Positions 32,849-40,713 of a stretch of 41,075 nucleotides of DNA are shown here, one piece after another. The DNA lies in assembly GCA_016933615.1 (NCBI GenBank), contig JAFGAO010000057.1, positions 1-41,075 on the forward strand. The letters are read 5' to 3'. Below the pieces are notes generated by a model that worked only from the letters and a program-made list of their open reading frames with translations, had not been told where the DNA came from and searched no databases. Source of the stretch: Acidobacteriota bacterium (lineage in GTDB: Bacteria > Acidobacteriota > UBA6911). Each line of letters opens with the position of its first letter. Position 1 is the stretch's first letter. The position numbers and the translations under genes were made by a program.

Positions 32849-34414
32849 ATGGAAAATATTCGCGATAAAAAAGAAAACGGGGATGCGACCGACATTATAA
32901 AGCCTGAAGCTGGTCCGAATTGCGGCCGAAGCAAAGAGCTCAAGAATGCCGATCCAATGCTCCGCCGTCTGCGCCCCATTCTACCGGAGGGGTGGAATGT
33001 GATTTGGGTGGGAAAAGAGACGCGCCCCTTCAACGTCCTGGACAGCTACGACGGCTCGTTGCTGCAGTCCGGATCTTTGCTGCTGGAATTTCCGGAGAAA
33101 GAGGCGACGGCCGAACTCCTGCCGAAAAGGATTGAGGCGAGACTCGATGGCCCGCTTCCCCGAAACGTGTTCGAAACCGATTTTTTACCCGACGGTGCAT
33201 TGAGAAAAATCGTGCAGGGTCGCGCCGGCGCCTGGAGGCTTCGAGTGTGCGCCCGGGGAATGGAGACGGCCGAACGGTACAGGATTGAGAATGAGGATCG
33301 GAAGGGCGTCGCGCGTTTGCAGCTCCGCAGATTAAAGTGCAGGAACAGCCCGGCCGTCATTGACGTCCGGTTGGGCCCTTACCGCGGTTACGGCCGGGAT
33401 ACGGCGCCTATCCGGGCGCTTCTCGAGGAAATAGCTCCGTTCCCTGAAGCGACAGCGCTGTTCCGGAGCTCGCTGCCCGCTTCGATGCGAAGCCTGATGA
33501 AACCCCCTCCCGAAGTCCGGCCGGACCAGGGAGACCGCACGGCGGTTTCGGACCTGGCGCGATACATTCTCGACCGGGTTCGACATTTCGAGCCGGGAGT
33601 GGTCGAAGACGAGGATCCGGAAATTCTGCATCAGTATCGGGTTTCTCTCCGGCGCATGCGGTCTCTGACGGCGCTGCTGAAACAGGTTTTCACCGGCCAG
33701 GAACGGGAGACGATCCGGGTCTGTTTGAAACAGGCCATGCAGATTACCAACCGCCTCCGCGATCTGGACGTGCAGATCAACGAGGTACGAGCGCTTGGCC
33801 CGTCCATCCCCGATGCGCTGCAAACGGGTCTCGATCAAATCATGCAGCGACTGAGAGGGGAACGGGAACTGGAGTTTCAATCGGTGCGCAAGAGACTGGA
33901 GGCGGCGGAATTCGAGGCGCGTTTCGGGCCGGTGTCCGCGATTCTGGACGAAAACAAAGGCCCTGTTCCCAAAAAAATCTCAGACCTTCTCGCACCAGCC
34001 ATCCTAAAGCGGTACCAAAAGATCGCGCAGGATACGGCCAAAATCGAAGGGGAGATCAAACCGAATCAGCTGCACGGGTTGCGGGTATCCTTCAAGAAGC
34101 TCCGCTATCTGGTGGATTTCTTCCCTCAACTCCTCTGCCGGGATCCCGTCAAGCCGTTACTGAAAGACCTGAAGAAACTGCAGACCCTGTTGGGCCGATA
34201 CAACGATCTCTGCGTGCTGGAGGCGCTCCTTCTGGGCCAGGCGCGGCAGCACCCGGGAGACAGCGCCGCGCTTATGACGCTAGGCGCCATCATCATGCAG
34301 GCGCATCAAAAGCGGGACAGGCTTGCAGGAAAAAGCATCGCGGCCGTGCGTGATTTCTGTTCGGAAGAACGGGGCGATTTATTGCCAAACCTGCTGGGAG
34401 GAAGCGAAGATTGA
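32849..34414 (+). CDS. CYTH-like/CHAD polyphosphate-binding protein
   Basis: This 521-residue cytoplasmic protein has two parts. Residues about 45-195 look like a degenerate CYTH (triphosphate tunnel) domain: NVLDSYDGSLLQSGSLLLEF parallels the YYDT..RL...G..LR motif, and ERYRIEN and VIDVRLG strands follow. Residues about 235-500 are a CHAD domain with ILHQYRVSLRRMRSLTALLK, LRDLDVQINEV, the second half LHGLRVSFKKLRYLVDFFPQ and LQTLLGRYNDLCVLEALLL. CHAD helices carry paired His/Arg/Lys that bind polyphosphate, and CHAD proteins attach to polyphosphate granules. The CYTH part seems to lack many catalytic Glu residues, so it may only bind. The stop overlaps the TTG start of a ParA gene. Confidence 0.85.
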   Translation: MENIRDKKENGDATDIIKPEAGPNCGRSKELKNADPMLRRLRPILPEGWNVIWVGKETRPFNVLDSYDGSLLQSGSLLLEFPEKEATAELLPKRIEARLDGPLPRNVFETDFLPDGALRKIVQGRAGAWRLRVCARGMETAERYRIENEDRKGVARLQLRRLKCRNSPAVIDVRLGPYRGYGRDTAPIRALLEEIAPFPEATALFRSSLPASMRSLMKPPPEVRPDQGDRTAVSDLARYILDRVRHFEPGVVEDEDPEILHQYRVSLRRMRSLTALLKQVFTGQERETIRVCLKQAMQITNRLRDLDVQINEVRALGPSIPDALQTGLDQIMQRLRGERELEFQSVRKRLEAAEFEARFGPVSAILDENKGPVPKKISDLLAPAILKRYQKIAQDTAKIEGEIKPNQLHGLRVSFKKLRYLVDFFPQLLCRDPVKPLLKDLKKLQTLLGRYNDLCVLEALLLGQARQHPGDSAALMTLGAIIMQAHQKRDRLAGKSIAAVRDFCSEERGDLLPNLLGGSED

Positions 34415-35157
34415 AAATCGTATCCCTGTTCAGCGTCAAGGGCGGGGTTGGGAAAACCGCGGCCGCGGTCAACCTCGCGTTTTTCGCCTCCAGACGCGGG
34501 CACAGGACTCTGCTGGTGGATCTCGACCCGCAAAGCTCGGCCGGATACTATTTCCGGGTTCGCCCCTCTCCGGAGGCCCGGGGGAAATCTCTCCTGAAAG
34601 GAGAAAAAACAGTAGCAGACCTGATCCGAGAAAGCGACTTCGACGGGCTGGATATCCTTCCCGCACCGTTGGGATTGCGCAACATCGACCGCCATCTCGC
34701 AGGGGAGGACCGCAAGCGGCAGCGGCTCATGCCCGTTTTCGAATCTTTCAAAGATGCGTACGACCGCGTCATCGTCGACTGCCCGCCCCATTTCGGCCTG
34801 CTGAGCGAAAACGTATTCCATTTCAGCCACACCCTGCTGGTTCCGGTCGTTCCTTCGGTTCTATCCATGAGGACATTGAGGCAGCTCCACGATTTTTTCA
34901 TGCAGCGAGAATATGCAGCCCAAAAGATCCGCGCATTCTTCTCTATGGTGGATATGCGCAAGCGCCTTCACTGGGAGACGGTCCAGTCGGCCGACCGCAA
35001 AAAGTACGCTTTCCTCGACACGTCCATTCCCAATGCGTCGGAGGTCGAGCGCATGGGGCTGGAGAGGAAACCGCTGCTCGCCTACAACGCGCGCTCGAAA
35101 GCCGGCATGGCTTTTATCCACCTGGGGCACGAACTTGAAGTCCGGGGATGTTTATAA
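34411..35157 (+). CDS. ParA/MinD-type ATPase coupled to the CHAD gene
   Basis: This 248-residue ATPase has the deviant Walker A KGGVGKT (10-16, with signature Lys10), switch I LVDLDPQSSAGYYF, Walker B VIVDCPPHFGLLSENVF and a later SIPNASEVERMGLERKPLLA with the usual P-loop partner spacing. Such enzymes dimerise on ATP, bind DNA or membrane and position plasmids, chromosomes, chemoreceptor arrays or carboxysomes. The start is TTG at 34411, overlapping the CHAD stop (TTGA) with GGGAGG about 8 nt upstream, so translation is coupled. There is no parB or parS-like repeat nearby. The cargo is probably what CHAD binds, i.e. polyphosphate. Confidence 0.85.
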   Translation: MKIVSLFSVKGGVGKTAAAVNLAFFASRRGHRTLLVDLDPQSSAGYYFRVRPSPEARGKSLLKGEKTVADLIRESDFDGLDILPAPLGLRNIDRHLAGEDRKRQRLMPVFESFKDAYDRVIVDCPPHFGLLSENVFHFSHTLLVPVVPSVLSMRTLRQLHDFFMQREYAAQKIRAFFSMVDMRKRLHWETVQSADRKKYAFLDTSIPNASEVERMGLERKPLLAYNARSKAGMAFIHLGHELEVRGCL

Positions 35158-35282
35158 CGGAATGGGCCCAAAGATCGGAGCGCCAGCGGCGCATCTGCCG
35201 GCCCGATGAAGCGGCGGAACTGCTCCTTGACGCCGGATTCGTCCAGGCGTTGCGATTCACGATGGAGAAACTGAAGAATTAA
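35148..35282 (+). CDS. 44-residue protein overlapping parA-like gene
   Basis: This small frame starts at the ATG 10 nt before the ParA stop and ends with TAA at 35280-35282, touching the convergent phoH stop. The product starts MFITEWAQRSERQRRICRPD and continues with EAAELLLDAGFVQALRFTME, then KLKN. It predicts a basic N-terminal segment and one amphipathic helix. It lies in the same operon as CHAD and ParA, with overlap suggesting coupling. Small adaptor proteins that stimulate a ParA ATPase typically have such a basic segment, but this is analogy only. The RBS is modest (GAAG about 7 nt upstream). Confidence 0.55.
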   Translation: MFITEWAQRSERQRRICRPDEAAELLLDAGFVQALRFTMEKLKN

Positions 35283-36604
35283 AGCAGATTGCTGGCAAGC
35301 TCCGCCAGTTCCGACCTTTCGCCCTTGTTCAAATTAATGTGGCCGTACTGGCTCTGCCCCTTGAAACGGTCGATCAGGTAGGTAAGTCCGTTGGACTGGG
35401 CGTCGAGATAGGGGTGATCTATCTGCCATATGTCGCCCGTAATGGCTATTTTCACTCCGTCGCCCGCGCGCGTGATGATGGTTTTAATCTCGTGCGGGGT
35501 CAGGTTCTGAGCTTCGTCGACGATAAAAAAGATCTTCTGAAGGCTCCGCCCCCGAATGTAGCTCAACGGCTCAATCACCAGTTTGTTGTTCTGAATCATC
35601 TGGTCGATCTGCTGGTATGCCCGGTCGTCTTCGGGATACTGGTTCTGGATGATCTTGAGGTTATCCCAGAGAGGCCGCATGTACGGGGACAGTTTGCTTT
35701 CGATGTCGCCGGGAAGGTAACCCATATCCTTATTGCTCAGGGGCACGACCGGCCTTGCAACATATATCTGCCGGTATTCCCTCTTCACGGAGATGGCGCT
35801 GGCCAGCGCCAGCAGCGTCTTGCCGGTCCCGGCTTTCCCGGTAAGAGTGACTAAGGGGATATTGGGCCGGGTTAAAATGTCTATGGCGAAGATCTGTTCG
35901 ACGTTGCGCGGCTTAATGCCGGAAACAGGCGCTTTTTCGACCCTTCGGAGCATTCCCGCATGGGCATCGTAGTAGGCGAGGACCGATCGGTTGGGATTGC
36001 GCAACACAAAATATTTATTCGGCACCAGTTCGCACTCATGAAAGCGGGCGAGTTCCTCTCCCGGCAGGCCGGCGGGCTCCTGGTACAGAGCGCTTATGGT
36101 CTCGCTGTTTACTTCCTCTATTATTTCCTTGCCGCTGTACAGCGCGTCGATACTGTGCACCCTGTCGGTGGTGTAATCCTCGGCCGGAATCCCCAGCGCC
36201 TTGGCTTTCATCCGCATGTTTACGTCTTTGGTAACCAGCGCGACCGGCTGATTGCGGGCCTGGGATTTGTGCAGATCGTAAGCCATGCTGAGAATCCGGT
36301 GGTCGGAATTGTCTTCGCAGAAGATTTCACGGATTTCCGGGCTCAACCCTTTCGTCAGGGCTATGCGCACAAGGCCTTTGCCCGGTCCGAGGGAAACACC
36401 TCCGTTGAAGAGGCCGTTGCCGGTAAGAGAGTCGAGGGTCCGGGCGAATTCGCGGGCGTTTAAATTGATGACCTGGCCGCCCCGTTTGAAACGGTCGATC
36501 TCCTCTATGACCGCGAGCGGGATTACGATGTCGTTTTCCTGAAACTGGTGAATACAGGTCGCGTCATGCAGGATGACATTCGTATCCAGGACGATTGTTT
36601 TCAT
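35279..36604 (-). CDS. phoH: PhoH-family PIN-ATPase protein
   Basis: This 441-residue protein has an N-terminal PIN nuclease domain (about 1-150: IVLDTNVILHD with D7, the acidic VIEEIDRFKRGG, TKDVNMRMKAKALGI). A linker and a C-terminal PhoH ATPase domain (about 235-441) follow, with Walker A TGKAGTGKTLLAL, Walker B FFIVDEAQNLTPHEIKTII and ITGDIWQIDHPY. This is the PhoH2 (YlaK-like) type, which couples helicase-like ATP hydrolysis to RNA cleavage. PhoH itself was first found as a Pho-regulon ATPase. A Pho-type box lies directly upstream, so phosphate control probably applies here too. Confidence 0.92.
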   Translation of the reverse strand: MKTIVLDTNVILHDATCIHQFQENDIVIPLAVIEEIDRFKRGGQVINLNAREFARTLDSLTGNGLFNGGVSLGPGKGLVRIALTKGLSPEIREIFCEDNSDHRILSMAYDLHKSQARNQPVALVTKDVNMRMKAKALGIPAEDYTTDRVHSIDALYSGKEIIEEVNSETISALYQEPAGLPGEELARFHECELVPNKYFVLRNPNRSVLAYYDAHAGMLRRVEKAPVSGIKPRNVEQIFAIDILTRPNIPLVTLTGKAGTGKTLLALASAISVKREYRQIYVARPVVPLSNKDMGYLPGDIESKLSPYMRPLWDNLKIIQNQYPEDDRAYQQIDQMIQNNKLVIEPLSYIRGRSLQKIFFIVDEAQNLTPHEIKTIITRAGDGVKIAITGDIWQIDHPYLDAQSNGLTYLIDRFKGQSQYGHINLNKGERSELAELASNLL

Positions 36605-36614
36605 AGACGGCTAC

Positions 36615-36658
36615 ACCGTAATGAAAAAATGTGAAAATCTATTGAGGATTGTGTGAAA
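36615..36658 (-). promoter_or_regulatory. Candidate Pho box before phoH
   Basis: On the minus strand TTTCAC (36658-36653), the weak CCTCAA (36647-36642) and TTTCAC (36636-36631) are 11 bp apart. After 10 nt comes TACGGT (36620-36615), a poor but possible -10. The ATG at 36604 is 10 nt beyond that, so the leader would be very short. Confidence 0.45.
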
Positions 36659-36730
36659 ACTTTAAAAAGAAGCAGAAAAACAGCCTGTTCTTTGTAAGCC
36701 CCTACAGCGCAATCTTTAAAAATCGAAGGA

Positions 36731-36747
36731 AGCCGGCTTCGCCGGCT
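36731..36747. repeat. Short perfect hairpin between divergent phoH and acyltransferase genes
   Basis: AGCCGGC (36731-36737), loop TTC, GCCGGCT (36741-36747). The 259-bp divergent intergenic region otherwise holds one Pho-type box on each side. No T-run adjoins the stem, so a spacer or insulating role is as likely as termination. Confidence 0.45.
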
Positions 36748-36769
36748 GCGGAATACACGATCATTAAGC

Positions 36770-36824
36770 ATTCTTAAAAAATTAACCGGTCTTTCATCAT
36801 TGCCTAATCCGGGAAGTCTAAATT
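36770..36824 (+). promoter_or_regulatory. Candidate Pho box and -10 for the OlsF-like gene
   Basis: ATTCTT (36770-36775, weak), ATTAAC (36781-36786), TTTCAT (36792-36797) and CCTAAT (36803-36808) are spaced exactly 11 bp. After 10 nt comes TAAATT (36819-36824), a fair -10. The ATG at 36864 is 39 nt further. This is one of the best matches after pstS. Confidence 0.7.
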
Positions 36825-36863
36825 GTTCCCGAATGCGCGTGTGCAGTTCGAATACAAACACCC

Positions 36864-38738
36864 ATGACCGGAACGCAAATGAACATCCCCGACACAGAAA
36901 TGCCCCTGCAGGACAAGGGCAAGCTTGAAGTCATGATGGCCCCCCTGACGAGCCGGATGCCCAGGTTCATACGGGGATTGCTTGGTAAAATACTCAATGT
37001 CGAAGAGCTTGATTATCTTTACCGGCATATCAGCTCTCAATCCAACCCGCAGAAGGCTCCCGAAACCCTGCTGGAGCTTCTGGGCATTTCCTATGAAATC
37101 AGCAGCGAGGATCTCAAGCGCCTCCCGAAAACCGGTCCGCTTATCGTCACAGCCAACCATCCCTTCGGGATTATCGAGGGGCTGGTTTTGGCATCGGTGC
37201 TCCGTTCGGTGAGACGGGACGTAAAAATCCTGGCGAACTCCATTCTGGAACCCGTCGAAGAATTGAGGGATTTATTTATTTATGTGGATGCCTTCGGGGG
37301 GCTGGACGCGGCGCACAGGAATTACCGGCCGGTCCGGGAAGCCATTCGTTGGCTGGAGGGGGGCAGAGTGCTGGCTGCATTCCCGGCCGGGGAAGTGGCG
37401 CACGTGCAGTTCAACAGGGCGTCCGTAACCGACCCGAAATGGAAGGATACCGTCGCCCGCCTCGCCCGGAAAATCGGGATCCCGGTGCTCCCGGTCTATT
37501 TTTGCGGGACGAACAGCCTGGTTTTCCACATACTGGGATTGATGCACCCAAGAGTGCGCACAGCCCTGCTCGCGCGCGAGATGCTGAACAAACGCAATCG
37601 AATCCTCGAGGTCCGCACCGGTAGAGTCATCAGTTTAAAACGTCTGAGAGATTTCGGCACGGACAGGGAGGCTACAGAATACCTAAGGAAAAGAACTTAT
37701 CTTCTGTCGCATAGATTCCATGCAGGCCTGCCCCCCTCAGGCGGAAAGAATACCAAGAATCAGAAAAAATACTGCAAAGTTCCCACAGACCCGGCATCGG
37801 ATCCGGAGGATCTCGAAGCGGAAATCATGAAGCTGGAACGCACAAATTTTCTGATAGAAAGAGGCGGCATGCTCCTGGCGTATGCCGACGCGTGCGAAAT
37901 ACCCCTGACTTTATACGAAATCGGGAGGTTGAGGGAGTGCACGTTCAGGAGTGTGGGAGAAGGTTCCGGGAAAGAGATCGATCTCGACGTTTTCGACCGG
38001 CAATACCAGCACCTGTTCCTCTGGGACCTGCAGAAAAAAAGAATCGCCGGAGCTTACCGCTTGGGCCGCACCGATCGAATTCTAGCCCGTTCGGGTTTCA
38101 ACGGCCTGTACGTCAATACGCTTTTCCGACTGGGCAGGTCGTTTTTCACGAAGCTGGGGCCGGCCCTGGAGCTCGGGCGCTCCTTCATCCGGTTGGAAAA
38201 CCAGAGGGACAGCCGATCGCTCCCGATGCTCTGGGCCGGTATCGCACGGTTTGTTGCCCGGCACCCTCAATACCGCTACCTTTATGGTCCCGTCAGTATC
38301 AGCGGCGATTACCGGCCTATATCCAGGGAACTGATCGCCTGGTACCTGCGCCTGAATCATCCGGAGGAGGCGCTCAAATTCAAAATTAATCCGATGACCC
38401 CTCCGTCCTTCAACAGATTCAAGACCCGCGCCGCCCGCAACTACTGCAAGAGCGTCCGGGATCTGGATGAGCTGAGCGACCTGATCTCCGATATAGAGCC
38501 GGATTCCAAGGGCGTCCCCGTCCTTTTGCGTCACTACATCCGTCTTGGAGCAAAAACGCTTGCGTTCAACCTGGATCCTGAATTCGGAAACTGCCTGGAT
38601 GCTCTCGTCATCATCGATCTGGCGCACTTGAATCCCGCGATCCTGGAACGAATGATGGGGAAAACGGCCTCGGAGAACTTCCGCCGGCACCATCATGTCC
38701 CGGATGGAAAAGCGCCAGGTTTTCTGTGTCGAAATTGA
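36864..38738 (+). CDS. OlsF-like bifunctional acyltransferase (PlsC-like plus OlsB-like)
   Basis: This 624-residue protein has two domains. Residues about 55-285 form a PlsC/LPLAT-type acyltransferase with NHPFGIIEGL (N98 to L107) replacing the usual NHxxxxD block, and FPAGEVAH (173-180). Residues about 320-590 resemble the GNAT-like N-acyltransferase OlsB (putative hemolysin family) with AGAYRLGRTDRIL, GLYVNTLFRLGRSF, ELGRSFIRLENQRDSR and LYGPVSISGDY. The same fusion order occurs in OlsF, which makes ornithine lipid, a phosphorus-free membrane lipid, by N- then O-acylation. The Pho-type box upstream fits synthesis under phosphate starvation. The amino acid head group cannot be deduced. ATG at 36879 is an alternative start. 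Confidence 0.75.
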   Translation: MTGTQMNIPDTEMPLQDKGKLEVMMAPLTSRMPRFIRGLLGKILNVEELDYLYRHISSQSNPQKAPETLLELLGISYEISSEDLKRLPKTGPLIVTANHPFGIIEGLVLASVLRSVRRDVKILANSILEPVEELRDLFIYVDAFGGLDAAHRNYRPVREAIRWLEGGRVLAAFPAGEVAHVQFNRASVTDPKWKDTVARLARKIGIPVLPVYFCGTNSLVFHILGLMHPRVRTALLAREMLNKRNRILEVRTGRVISLKRLRDFGTDREATEYLRKRTYLLSHRFHAGLPPSGGKNTKNQKKYCKVPTDPASDPEDLEAEIMKLERTNFLIERGGMLLAYADACEIPLTLYEIGRLRECTFRSVGEGSGKEIDLDVFDRQYQHLFLWDLQKKRIAGAYRLGRTDRILARSGFNGLYVNTLFRLGRSFFTKLGPALELGRSFIRLENQRDSRSLPMLWAGIARFVARHPQYRYLYGPVSISGDYRPISRELIAWYLRLNHPEEALKFKINPMTPPSFNRFKTRAARNYCKSVRDLDELSDLISDIEPDSKGVPVLLRHYIRLGAKTLAFNLDPEFGNCLDALVIIDLAHLNPAILERMMGKTASENFRRHHHVPDGKAPGFLCRN

Positions 38739-38768
38739 TAGGTGGGAAACGCGGATGCGGGGGAACTT

Positions 38769-39467
38769 CTATTCAAGCGCGTTTTCGTCCCGGAATTTAT
38801 AGCCGAATCCGCGGATGGTTTCTATCCACTTGTTGCAGGCTCCGAGCTTTCTCCGCAATGCCATAATATGGACGTCGATGGTCCGGTCCAGAACGGTTAC
38901 GTCTCTTCCGAGCACTCCCTCGATGATCGCATTGCGCGAAAAGACATGCCCCGGGTGGGACGCCATGAACTGCAGCAGGCGGTATTCCGTGGCCGTCAGT
39001 TCCACCACATCCCCGTTGCAGGAAACTTCGTGGCTGTTCAAATCGATGGAAAGATCCCCCCGCCGTATCACGGATATATTCCGCTGGAATCCGCGCGTGC
39101 GCCGCAGCAGGGCTTTGATGCGCGCGGCGAGTTCCCTGGGACTGAACGGTTTGGTGATGTAGTCGTCGGCCCCGAGCTCCAGGCCGACAACGCGGTCGGA
39201 TTCGGAAGCCCTGGCGGTCAGCATGATTATGGGAATGTGAGCCGTCTCGGCCCTGGACCTCAAGGAGCGGCAGACTTCGAATCCGTCGATGCCGGGAAGC
39301 ATCAAATCGATAATGATCACATCGGGCTTTTTCTGTATGGCCCGGGACAGGCCCGATTCCCCGTCGCAGGCGCTTATGACTTCAAAGCCTTCTTTGCCGA
39401 GGTTATAGCGGACCAGCTCGATCAGGTCTTCTTCGTCGTCAATCGCTAAAACCATGCCTTTGGACAT
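38769..39467 (-). CDS. phoB: PhoB-like response regulator (copy 2)
   Basis: This 232-residue protein has the same length and domain plan as 1225-1923: receiver with D10-D11-E12, D54 in IIDLMLPGIDG, MLTAR and ITKPFSPRELAAR, then a winged helix with LTATEYRLLQFMASHPGHVF and VLDRTIDVHIMALRRKL. All phosphorylation residues are intact. It lies 35 nt downstream of phoU on the same strand and is probably co-transcribed with it. No histidine kinase gene accompanies it. The recognition helix region is nearly the same as in copy 1, so both may read the same 11-bp boxes. Confidence 0.9.
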   Translation of the reverse strand: MSKGMVLAIDDEEDLIELVRYNLGKEGFEVISACDGESGLSRAIQKKPDVIIIDLMLPGIDGFEVCRSLRSRAETAHIPIIMLTARASESDRVVGLELGADDYITKPFSPRELAARIKALLRRTRGFQRNISVIRRGDLSIDLNSHEVSCNGDVVELTATEYRLLQFMASHPGHVFSRNAIIEGVLGRDVTVLDRTIDVHIMALRRKLGACNKWIETIRGFGYKFRDENALE

Positions 39468-39502
39468 AATCGCCTTCTGCCGTTTGTATCGGATTTTAGG
39501 GA

Positions 39503-40177
39503 TTAATGAACGCCTCTCAGGTCGCTTTCCTGCTGATGACGCACTTCCCGGCCCTCTACCAGGTAGATGACCTCTTCCGCAATATTGGTTGCATGATCCC
39601 CTACCCGCTCCAGGTGCCGCGAGATCAGGATCAATGCCAGGCTGCGCTCTATGGTCCCGGGATCCGCCATCATGTAAGTCAAAAGGACCCGGAAAATTTT
39701 GTCCCTGAAAGCGTCTACCTTATCTTCCTGTTCCATAACGCGATTCGCCAGGGAGCAGTCCCTGTTCACCAGCGCTTCGAGACTGTCCCGAACCATTTTT
39801 TCGGCGATTTCCCCCATCATCGGCAGATCCACCAGGGGCCGCAGCGACGGGGACTTCAATATAGGGGAGGCCTTTTGAATGATGCTGACCGCCTGATCCC
39901 CGATCCGTTCCAGTTCCGAAGCGATACGGGAGGCCATGAAAAGAAACCGGACATCGGTACCCATGGGCTGCTGCAATGCGGTCAATTTAACGGCGCTGTC
40001 GTCGATTTCAATCTGCAGCTCGTTGACCTCCTTCTCCTTTTTTACGACCATTTCTCCGAGGGATTCATCCCTTTCTATCAGGACCCGCAGCGCCGTCTGG
40101 ACCATGGACTCCGACAGCCGGCCCATCAGGAGCAGTTTTTGGAGCAATTCCTGGATTTTTTCTTCAAAGTTGCGCAT
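39503..40177 (-). CDS. phoU: Phosphate-signalling protein PhoU
   Basis: This 224-residue all-helical protein has two PhoU repeats. The first has LLLMGRLSESMVQTALRVL and MGTDVRFLFMASRIASELER, followed by IGDQAVSI. The second has MVRDSLEALVNRDCSLANRV and ALILISRHLERVGDHATNIA, followed by EEVIYLVEG. The E/D..ER(I/V)GD(Q/H)A motifs are the metal-cluster ligands typical of PhoU. It mediates the inhibitory signal from the PstSCAB transporter to PhoR and controls phosphate uptake. In many bacteria it ends the pst operon; here it is 13 kb away and leads phoB copy 2. Confidence 0.93.
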   Translation of the reverse strand: MRNFEEKIQELLQKLLLMGRLSESMVQTALRVLIERDESLGEMVVKKEKEVNELQIEIDDSAVKLTALQQPMGTDVRFLFMASRIASELERIGDQAVSIIQKASPILKSPSLRPLVDLPMMGEIAEKMVRDSLEALVNRDCSLANRVMEQEDKVDAFRDKIFRVLLTYMMADPGTIERSLALILISRHLERVGDHATNIAEEVIYLVEGREVRHQQESDLRGVH

Positions 40178-40390
40178 GATTCAATCCCTCCCGGATGCAC
40201 CGCGGATCTGTTCCGGTATCCGAAAAATGTACAAAACTCAAGCGAATGGATACAGTCAGCGGTCGTCTCGGGCTCCGGTCCCTGGAGCCGTCAGTACCGA
40301 ATGATATGCTTATTCAATCCATTTCTCAAATCCGGCAGGAGACTCCATTCTATCCGGGAAATGGTTTTCCTCCGGTTTTACCCGCCACAA

Positions 40391-40445
40391 GATTTACAAC
40401 ATATCTGTGAAAAAGTCGCAAGGGATCTGATAAGATTTGATTAAT
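40391..40445 (-). promoter_or_regulatory. Weak candidate Pho box upstream of phoU-phoB2
   Basis: On the minus strand ATTAAT (40445-40440), CTTATC (40434-40429), a poor CCTTGC (40423-40418) and TTTCAC (40412-40407) are in 11-bp phase, with TAAATC (40396-40391) 10 nt after the last. It would give a leader of more than 200 nt before phoU at 40177. The rest of the gap (40178-40590) shows no coding frame or clear hairpin. Confidence 0.35.
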
Positions 40446-40592
40446 CAGGGTTCGATTCAGGCGCACGGTTCAGGCAAGTTAAATATAAGTCATTGATTTA
40501 ATTATACATATGTTTTTCCCTGCTCCTGTGCTCCAGCAGAAAATAAAAACGCGGCCGGGATCATCGAAATCAAAAGTTTGCCCCTCCTGAAG

Positions 40593-40620
40593 TTGACAAC
40601 CGGCGAATCGCTCTTATATT
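40593..40620 (+). promoter_or_regulatory. Sigma-70 promoter of groESL
   Basis: TTGACA (40593-40598) matches the -35 consensus exactly. A 16-nt spacer leads to TATATT (40615-40620) as -10. The start site would fall inside the CIRCE element just downstream. Confidence 0.85.
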
Positions 40621-40621
40621 A

Positions 40622-40648
40622 TTAGCACTCGCCTTGGGTGAGTGCCAA
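40622..40648 (+). promoter_or_regulatory. CIRCE operator (HrcA binding site)
   Basis: TTAGCACTC (40622-40630), a 9-nt spacer and GAGTGCCAA (40640-40648) match the CIRCE inverted repeat with one deviation in the right arm. HrcA binds it to repress chaperonin genes, and GroEL maintains active HrcA. It overlaps the expected transcription start of groESL. Confidence 0.94.
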
Positions 40649-40713
40649 GCGAAGCGGGTTGCAAACCATTGGAGTTGACCTTATAAGCTACCCATTTAAA
40701 AAGGAGATCTTGT

